NCBI GenBank assembly: GCA_903860995.1
Contig: CAIOSS010000110.1
Coordinates: 1 to 10,698, forward strand
Direction of reading: 5' to 3'
From: an uncultured delta proteobacterium
GTDB taxonomy: Bacteria > Myxococcota_A > Polyangia > Polyangiales > Ga0077539
Length of the DNA: 10,698 nucleotides
Shown here: positions 6,086 to 10,698 of the stretch, one piece after another
Position numbering within the stretch: position 1 is the stretch's first letter
How the letters are laid out: each line of letters begins with the position of its first letter
Notes under the pieces: model-generated
Databases searched by the model: none
What the model was told of the DNA's origin: nothing
Seen by the model: only the letters and a program-made list of their open reading frames with translations
Position numbers and translations under genes: made by a program

Positions 6086-8287
6086 TCAATCCGCCACGCA
6101 GCGCCGCAGGGCGGGGTGCGCCGCGAGGCGGTCGAGGGCCGCGAGGATCTCCCCATCGGAGACCTCGGGCACGATCGTCACGACGCCGACGCGGACTGGG
6201 AGGACGAAGTTCAGCACCCGGCCGCGCACGAGGCGGATCTCGTCCATGCGCTGGCAGGCCGCGCGGAGCCGCGCACGAGGCACCGGCGGCGGCAGCCCGT
6301 AGGCCGCGAGGAGCGCGAGGATGCGCTCGGCGTCCACGGTGGGCAGCACCTCGCGGGCGTGGGCGACGGTCGTGGCCACCGCGATGCCGAAGGCCACGGC
6401 CTCGCCGTGCAGCAGCCCCACGTAGGCCATCTCGGTCTCGAGGGCGTGGCCGAAGGTGTGACCGAGGTTGAGCACCCGCCGGAGGTCAACCTCGTAGGGG
6501 TCGGGCGCGAGCAGCGCGATCTTGCGCGCCGCCGCGCGCCGGACGACCTCGGCGAGCACCCGCGTGTCGCGCGCGCGCGTCACCGCATCGACGCTGCGCT
6601 CCAGCAGCTCGAACAGCGCGGCGTCGCCGCAGAGCGCGACCTTCACGGCCTCGGCCACGCCCGCCGCCACGTCGCGGGGCGCCAGCGTCGAGAGCACCCC
6701 GGGGTCGCAGAACACCCCGCGGGGATGGTGGAACGCCCCGACGAAATTCTTGGCCCACGGGGTGTTGACCGCCACCTTCGCCCCGATCGCGCTGTCGTGC
6801 TGCGCGAGCAGGGTCGTGGGCACGTTCACGTACGCGACGCCGCGGAGGTAGGTGCTCGCGACGAAGCCGCCCAGGTCCGTGATCGTGCCTCCCCCGAGGT
6901 TCACCAGCACCGCCCGGCGGTCGAAGCGGCGTTGGTGCAGCGCCTCGATCACCTCCTGGTACCGCTGGAAGGACTTCGACGCCTCGCCGTCGGGCACCAC
7001 GACCTCGCTCGCCGCGACCCCGCGGCTCCGCAGCGCCCCCACGAAGCGCTCGCCGTAGAGCCCGTGCACCGTCTGGTCGGTGAGCACCACCATGCTCGCC
7101 TCCGCGAACATCGCCTGCAGCCTCGCGGGCAGCCGATCGAGCAAGCCCGACGCGATCTGCACCGGGTACGCGTGCGATTGCGTCGCGCGGACCTCCAGCA
7201 CCTCGTCCCGGGGCTCTGCCTCGTCGTCGGTCGGCGTCGGGGAGAGCGTGAGCTCGGCGACCTCGGCCGCCGCCGCGACGGTCACGCGGTAGTACCGCAC
7301 GAGCGCGTCGAGGCTCGACTCCAGGCTGTGCCGCGGCGCGTACCCGAGCGCCCGTAGCTTCGCGATGTCCGCGTAGTGTCGGGGGATGTCCGCCGGGCGG
7401 CCGGCGAGGGCTACGATCGCGACCCGATCGTCGACGCCCGCGAGCCGGAGCACCTCGCGAAACACCCGCGCGGTGGGGTGCTCCTCGCCGCTTCCGATGT
7501 TGTAGGTCTCGCCGGGGCAGCCTCGCGCCGCGAGGATGCGCAGGGCGCCGGCCACGTCGCGGCCGTCCACGAAGTCCCTCGTGGTGTTGAGCGGGCCGAC
7601 CTCGATCGTCGGCGGCAGCGCGCCCGCGGCCACGGCGACGGCCTGGGCGGCCAGCATCCCGCAGAGATGCCGTTCGTCCTGCCCCGGGCCCACGGGGTTG
7701 AAGATCCGCGCCCACACCGCGGGGATGCCATGCCGCGCCGTCAGGATTCGCGCGACCTGCTCGCCCGCGAGCTTGCTCACCGAGTGCACGTCCACCGGGT
7801 TGCACGGCGCGTCCTCGGGGATGGGCCGCGCGCCGTCGAGGGGCCTGCCGTAGACCCCTCCCGACGAGCCCAGCACCAGCCGCGGAGCCGCAACGCCCGC
7901 CCCCGCGATGGCCTCGATGAGCGCCACCACGGCGCCCACGTTGGTCTGGAAGAGCCGGTCGGGGTCCTCGTCACGCAACGCCGCGGCGAGGTTCACCACC
8001 ACGTCCGGGCGTACCTCCTGGATCAGCCGCGTGAGCGCCGGCCGGTCGTGCAGGTCGAGCGACACGTAGCGGTACCGGGGGTCTCGCGCGGCGCGGCGCA
8101 GGTCGTCCGTCAGCGGCGCGAGCAGGCGCGCGCGGCCCCGATGCACGTGGTGGGTGTAGCTCGCGTCGCTGCGCGGGGAGCGCCCCACGCCGACGATCTC
8201 CGCGTCGCGCTCTCCGTCCAGCCACTCGGCCACGAGGTGTCGGCCGACGTACCCCTGCGCGCCCGTGATGAGCACCCGACCGGTCAT
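6086..8287 (-). CDS. Fusion of SDR epimerase/dehydratase and dehydroquinate-synthase-like sugar phosphate cyclase
   Basis: 733 residues; ATG 8287 overlaps the previous stop as ATGA, with GGAG 5 nt upstream. Residues 1-333 are an extended SDR: TGAQGYVG (8-15), GSSGGVYG with Ser142, and HSVSK (168-172), where the catalytic Tyr is replaced by His168 while Lys172 is kept. RIFNPVGPGQ and TTRDFVDGRDV follow, typical of NDP-sugar epimerases/dehydratases. After an acidic linker (about 335-365), residues 367-733 match the DHQS family: PDGEASK (432-438), GGGTITDLGGF (465-475), PTTLLAQHDS (490-499), Lys504, Lys513-Asn514, AEAVK (545-549), and LNLGHTFGH with Asn607, His610 and His614, then His627. The expected metal ligands Glu546, His610 and His627 are all present. 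The DKK motif that binds phosphate near the DHQS C-terminus reads DEI (682-684). The loop IGAK (501-504) differs from the usual VGGK. I infer an NAD-dependent cyclase acting on a sugar phosphate other than DAHP. Shikimate-pathway DHQS is the main alternative. Confidence 0.88.
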   Translation of the reverse strand: MTGRVLITGAQGYVGRHLVAEWLDGERDAEIVGVGRSPRSDASYTHHVHRGRARLLAPLTDDLRRAARDPRYRYVSLDLHDRPALTRLIQEVRPDVVVNLAAALRDEDPDRLFQTNVGAVVALIEAIAGAGVAAPRLVLGSSGGVYGRPLDGARPIPEDAPCNPVDVHSVSKLAGEQVARILTARHGIPAVWARIFNPVGPGQDERHLCGMLAAQAVAVAAGALPPTIEVGPLNTTRDFVDGRDVAGALRILAARGCPGETYNIGSGEEHPTARVFREVLRLAGVDDRVAIVALAGRPADIPRHYADIAKLRALGYAPRHSLESSLDALVRYYRVTVAAAAEVAELTLSPTPTDDEAEPRDEVLEVRATQSHAYPVQIASGLLDRLPARLQAMFAEASMVVLTDQTVHGLYGERFVGALRSRGVAASEVVVPDGEASKSFQRYQEVIEALHQRRFDRRAVLVNLGGGTITDLGGFVASTYLRGVAYVNVPTTLLAQHDSAIGAKVAVNTPWAKNFVGAFHHPRGVFCDPGVLSTLAPRDVAAGVAEAVKVALCGDAALFELLERSVDAVTRARDTRVLAEVVRRAAARKIALLAPDPYEVDLRRVLNLGHTFGHALETEMAYVGLLHGEAVAFGIAVATTVAHAREVLPTVDAERILALLAAYGLPPPVPRARLRAACQRMDEIRLVRGRVLNFVLPVRVGVVTIVPEVSDGEILAALDRLAAHPALRRCVAD

Positions 8288-9255
8288 CGCGACTCCGTCT
8301 CTGCTTCGATCGAGGCGAGGGTCTGGCGTAGCCCCCCGGTCAGCGCGGTCGCAGGCCGCCAGCCCAGCTCCAGCCCGGCGCGCGTGGTGTCCGCGACCAT
8401 GTGGAGGATGTCGGCCCCGGGGGGGCGACGGCGAGAGGGATCTTCCCGCACCGGCAGCGACCGCCTCGCAGCGAGCAGCGCCGCCGCGGCGAGGTCGGCC
8501 ACGGAGGTGCCGACGCCCGCGCCGATGTTGAACGCCCGCGCCCCGTCGCCGGTCTCCAGGGCGAGGTCGACCTCCATCGCGCGCAGCACGGCGGCGACGA
8601 GGTCGTCGACGAAGCAGTAGTCCCGCACGGGCCGCAGGTCGGCCAGCACCACGGCGTCGTCGCGCCGCGCCTGCCGCAGGATCGCGCTGAGCAGCGACGC
8701 GGACGGCTGGCCGGGCCCGTACACGGAGAACGGACGGAGCATCGCCACGCCCCGCGGCAGCGGCCGCGCGGACCGCAGCAGAAGCTCCGCGCCGATCTTG
8801 GCGGCGCCGTACGGCGACCGGGCCTGAAGGGGGTGGTCCTCGGTGACGGGGTTGCTCCGGGGCTGACCGTAGACCTCCGCGGACGAGACGTGCACGAGCC
8901 GAGCGACGCCCGCGGCGTGGCAGGCCTCGAGCACCGTGGCGGTGCCGACGGTGTGCACCCGCGCGAACTCCGCGGGGCGCTCGAACGACGCCGCGACGGA
9001 CGACGGCCCGGCGGCGTGCACCACCACCCCGACGCCGGCGGCGGACTGGGTGAGCAGGGGGAGGTCGTCGATCTCGCCCTGGATCACCGCGACGCCCGGC
9101 GGCGGGCGGACGTAGGCCGTCCCCGGCGCGGCCACGAGCGCGCGCACGGCGACGCCCCGGGCCACGAGCGCGCGCACCACGGCCGACCCGATGAACCCGC
9201 CTGCACCCGTGACCATCACGGTACGCCCCGCCGTCTCGCCCATGCCCGGCATCAT
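8284..9255 (-). CDS. NAD-dependent epimerase/dehydratase (extended SDR)
   Basis: First gene of the operon, 323 residues. ATGs occur at 9255, 9252 and 9243; none has a clear Shine-Dalgarno. I keep 9255 because a candidate promoter would start transcription only about 6 nt before it. The Rossmann motif is TGAGGFIG (16-23). The catalytic set is intact: Ser125 in SSAEVYG, and Tyr149-Lys153 in SPYGAAK. RPFSVYGPGQ, the DYCFVDDLV substrate-binding segment and FNIGAG are standard for the NDP-sugar epimerase/dehydratase group. These enzymes use tightly bound NAD(P) to oxidise C4 of a nucleotide sugar and then epimerise, dehydrate or reduce it. Its partner downstream has the altered Tyr, so this may be the main active SDR of the cluster. 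It shares its upstream region with the divergent aminotransferase. The exact reaction is not assignable; a 4-epimerase, 4,6-dehydratase or reductase all fit. Confidence 0.9.
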   Translation of the reverse strand: MMPGMGETAGRTVMVTGAGGFIGSAVVRALVARGVAVRALVAAPGTAYVRPPPGVAVIQGEIDDLPLLTQSAAGVGVVVHAAGPSSVAASFERPAEFARVHTVGTATVLEACHAAGVARLVHVSSAEVYGQPRSNPVTEDHPLQARSPYGAAKIGAELLLRSARPLPRGVAMLRPFSVYGPGQPSASLLSAILRQARRDDAVVLADLRPVRDYCFVDDLVAAVLRAMEVDLALETGDGARAFNIGAGVGTSVADLAAAALLAARRSLPVREDPSRRRPPGADILHMVADTTRAGLELGWRPATALTGGLRQTLASIEAETESR

Positions 9256-9261
9256 ATGTCA

Positions 9262-9291
9262 GTCCGGATCATACCGGACCGGTCTCCGGTC
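9262..9291. repeat. Operator-like inverted repeat with repeated CCGG cores
   Basis: GTCCGG (9262-9267) and CCGGAC (9274-9279) form a perfect inverted repeat with a 6-bp centre, and that centre is exactly the minus-strand TATGAT box. A second palindrome, GACCGGTC (9277-9284), follows, and CCGGTC recurs at 9286-9291. In all, CCGG occurs four times within 26 bp, at 9264, 9274, 9279 and 9286. A dimeric regulator binding here would cover the operon promoter and sit beside the divergent one. No regulator gene is in the window. Confidence 0.45.
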
Positions 9292-9293
9292 AA
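9268..9293 (-). promoter_or_regulatory. Candidate promoter of the six-gene operon
   Basis: On the minus strand TATGAT (9273-9268) matches the -10 consensus at five of six positions, and TTGACC (9293-9288) resembles a -35 box. The spacer is 14 nt, shorter than the usual 17, so the pair would be weak or need an activator. A start near 9261 would leave only about 6 nt before ATG 9255. Confidence 0.4.
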
Positions 9294-9325
9294 GGCCTCC
9301 GCTGGGCCCTTCGGCGCGCCGCGTA

Positions 9326-9338
9326 TATAATCCGCGGG
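9326..9338 (+). promoter_or_regulatory. Perfect -10 box for a leaderless aminotransferase transcript
   Basis: TATAAT at 9326-9331 is a perfect -10 hexamer and stands out in this GC-rich DNA. Six bases later lies GTG 9338, just where transcription would begin. No Shine-Dalgarno precedes the GTG. This is the layout of a leaderless mRNA. No good -35 is seen at 15-19 bp spacing, so an activator may be needed. Confidence 0.55.
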
Positions 9339-10474
9339 TGGTGGGACACGTCGTTCGCTCGAAGGACTACGCACGGCAGTACCGCGCCCTCTGGCCGGAG
9401 ATCGAGGCGTGCCTGCGCGCCGCGTTCTTCGACGACGATCCGATCCTGGGACGCGCCGTGGACGAGTTCGAAGCCGCCCTCGCCCGCTACCACGGCGTCG
9501 CCCACGCCGTCGGCCTCGGGTCGGGCACCGCGGCCCTCGTGCTCTCCCTCCAGGCGCTCGGCGTCGGCGACGGCGACGAGGTCGTCACCGGCGCGCATAC
9601 CTTCACGGGCACCGTGTCGGCCATCGTGCTCGCCGGCGCCACGCCGGTGCTCGTGGACGCCGACGACCGCACGGGCCTGGTCACCCCCGCGGCGATGGAG
9701 CGTGCGATCACCGGCCGCACGCGGGCGCTGCTGCCCGTGCACCTCTACGGCCACCCCGTGGACGTGACCGGCATCGCGGAGGTCGCGCGGCGGCGCGGCG
9801 TGCACCTCGTCGAGGACGGCGCGCAGGCCCACGGCGCCCGCTGGCGGTCGCGGCCCATCGGCGGATTCGGCGCGGCGTGCGCGCTGAGCTTCCATCCCAG
9901 CAAGAACCTCGGGGCCTTCGGCGACGGCGGAGCGGTGCTCACCGACGACCCCGCCCTCGACGCCCGGCTGCGGGTGCTGCGCAACCTCGGCAAGGGGTCG
10001 AAGTACGGCTTCGAGGTGGTCGCGCCCAACGAGAAGCTCGACACGCTCCAGGCCGCGATCCTGGGCGTGAAGCTCCGCCACCTCGACGCGTGGATCGAGC
10101 GCCGCCGCGCCCTCGCCGCCAGGTACGCGAGCGGCCTCGCGGGCGTCGGGGACCTCGTGCTGCCCGGCGAGCACCCCGAGGCGTCCCACGCGTGGCACCT
10201 CTACGTGGTGCGCTCCGCCCGCCGCGACGCGCTCCTGCGGTTCCTCACGGAGCGCGGCGCGCAGGCGGGGCTGCACTACCCGATCGCCGCCCACCAGCAG
10301 CCGGCCCACGCCGCGCGCTTCGCCGGGTGTGTGTTCCCGGTGGCCGAGCGCCACGCCGCCACGGTGCTCACGCTGCCGCTCTCCCACGAGCACGACGACC
10401 ACGAGATCGACCGCGTGGTCGACCTCGTGCGGCGCTTCTTCGACACCGCCACCCGGTCGCCCGCGGAGCCCTGA
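9338..10474 (+). CDS. DegT/DnrJ/EryC1/StrS-family PLP aminotransferase
   Basis: 378 residues from GTG 9338, a normal length for the family; GTG 9341 is an alternative start. The open frame continues upstream to 9191, but that part is antisense to the epimerase gene and unlike the family. GLGSGTAALVLSLQALG (59-75) is the PLP-phosphate segment, HTFTGT (87-92) sits near the cofactor, VEDGAQAHGA (158-167) carries Asp160 that pairs with the pyridine nitrogen, and SFHPSKNLGAFGDGGA (184-199) carries the PLP lysine, Lys189. Unlike dehydratases of this fold, the Lys is kept, so transamination is expected. The family aminates keto-sugars on nucleotide carriers and, in aminocyclitol pathways, cyclitol ketones, usually from Glu or Gln. 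It is divergent from the six-gene operon and probably acts on a keto intermediate made there. The precise substrate is inferred only. Confidence 0.93.
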   Translation: MVGHVVRSKDYARQYRALWPEIEACLRAAFFDDDPILGRAVDEFEAALARYHGVAHAVGLGSGTAALVLSLQALGVGDGDEVVTGAHTFTGTVSAIVLAGATPVLVDADDRTGLVTPAAMERAITGRTRALLPVHLYGHPVDVTGIAEVARRRGVHLVEDGAQAHGARWRSRPIGGFGAACALSFHPSKNLGAFGDGGAVLTDDPALDARLRVLRNLGKGSKYGFEVVAPNEKLDTLQAAILGVKLRHLDAWIERRRALAARYASGLAGVGDLVLPGEHPEASHAWHLYVVRSARRDALLRFLTERGAQAGLHYPIAAHQQPAHAARFAGCVFPVAERHAATVLTLPLSHEHDDHEIDRVVDLVRRFFDTATRSPAEP

Positions 10475-10481
10475 CGCGGCG

Positions 10482-10698
10482 ATGGGAGCGGCGTCCCAGC
10501 CGGTGATCGCGATCCTGGGCGGGGGTGTGTACGCCCCGCGCCTGTGCGAGCTCCTCGCGGCGGCGTTGCCGATGGGGGGGGAGCTGCGACTCGCCGCGCG
10601 CCGCGCCGACCGGCTGGCGGTGATCGCCGCTCGCGCCGCCGCCCGCGTCGCTGCCGTCGCCCCGGGGTGTACCGTCACCGCCGCGCCGTCGGTGGAGG
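10482..10698 (+). CDS. Start of a GH4-like NAD-dependent glycosidase/dehydrogenase (cut by right edge)
   Basis: ATG 10482 lies 7 nt after the aminotransferase stop, so the two are probably co-transcribed. Seventy-two residues are visible. VIAILGGGVYAPRLCELL (8-25) matches the NAD-binding opening of glycoside hydrolase family 4, where GGGSxYTP is typical. A second strand LRLAARRADRL and a long Ala-rich helix AVIAARAAARV follow, in the order seen in that family. The usual acidic residue after strand beta-2 is Ala-Arg-Arg here, which may mean a changed cofactor preference. GH4 enzymes split glycosides by a redox and elimination route with NAD and a metal; the metal-binding Cys/His region lies beyond the edge. 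A plain NAD-dependent dehydrogenase is the alternative. A run of eight G (10574-10581) does not break the frame. Confidence 0.5.
   Translation, partial: MGAASQPVIAILGGGVYAPRLCELLAAALPMGGELRLAARRADRLAVIAARAAARVAAVAPGCTVTAAPSVE

Noticed and set aside
2639..8620. Very long plus-strand open frames opposite the operon (for example 2639-4342, 4165-6471, 5519-7357, 7376-8620)
   Set aside because: They are antisense shadows: His/Arg/Gly/Pro-rich, without domains, and typical of strands opposite GC-rich coding DNA.
9131..9177. A 17-bp direct repeat (9131-9147 and 9161-9177)
   Set aside because: It encodes the two VRALVA segments of the epimerase Rossmann region, where the family consensus already has similar residues; it looks like codon coincidence.
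10574..10581. Frameshift at a run of eight G in the last gene
   Set aside because: The similarity to GH4-like proteins continues in the same frame on both sides of the run.

Overview
The DNA is very G+C-rich (by eye roughly 70-75%), with strong G/C third positions and several GTG starts. A broken PD-(D/E)XK-type transposase-family gene and a secreted lipoprotein of a type I associate with myxobacteria suggest a Myxococcota-like genome. This is inference from sequence style; there is no rRNA or other taxonomic marker here.

Layout. 1-525 (minus): N-terminal 175 residues of a lipoprotein whose gene runs off the left edge. 739-1325 (plus): a pseudogene of the Rpn/PD-(D/E)XK transposase family, with a frameshift at a run of ten G and an in-frame TAG. 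1326-1866: no credible gene, but several palindromes, an isolated tRNA T-arm-like segment and a nested inverted repeat. 1867-9255 (minus): six tightly packed genes, each overlapping or abutting the next, transcribed from about 9261 leftwards. 9256-9337: divergent promoter region. 9338-10474 (plus): a DegT/StrS-type aminotransferase. 10482-10698 (plus): the start of a GH4-like NAD-dependent protein, cut by the right edge.

The six-gene operon, in order of transcription, encodes: (1) an NAD-dependent epimerase/dehydratase; (2) a fusion of a second SDR epimerase/dehydratase with a 3-dehydroquinate-synthase-like sugar phosphate cyclase; (3) a ROK-family sugar kinase; (4) a fusion of a sugar-1-phosphate nucleotidyltransferase with a Nudix hydrolase; (5) a GT4 glycosyltransferase; (6) a SAM methyltransferase with an N-terminal Cys cluster. 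With the divergent aminotransferase, this set parallels C7-cyclitol/aminocyclitol pathways of the acarbose/validamycin type (cyclase, kinase, nucleotidyltransferase, glycosyl transfer, amination).

My reading is that the window carries a cluster that makes, activates and transfers a cyclitol or unusual sugar, possibly aminated and methylated, for a surface glycan or a small molecule. The two fusions, the altered cyclase C-terminal motif and the Tyr-to-His change in the fused SDR are the most unusual points. The product is not known from the sequence.
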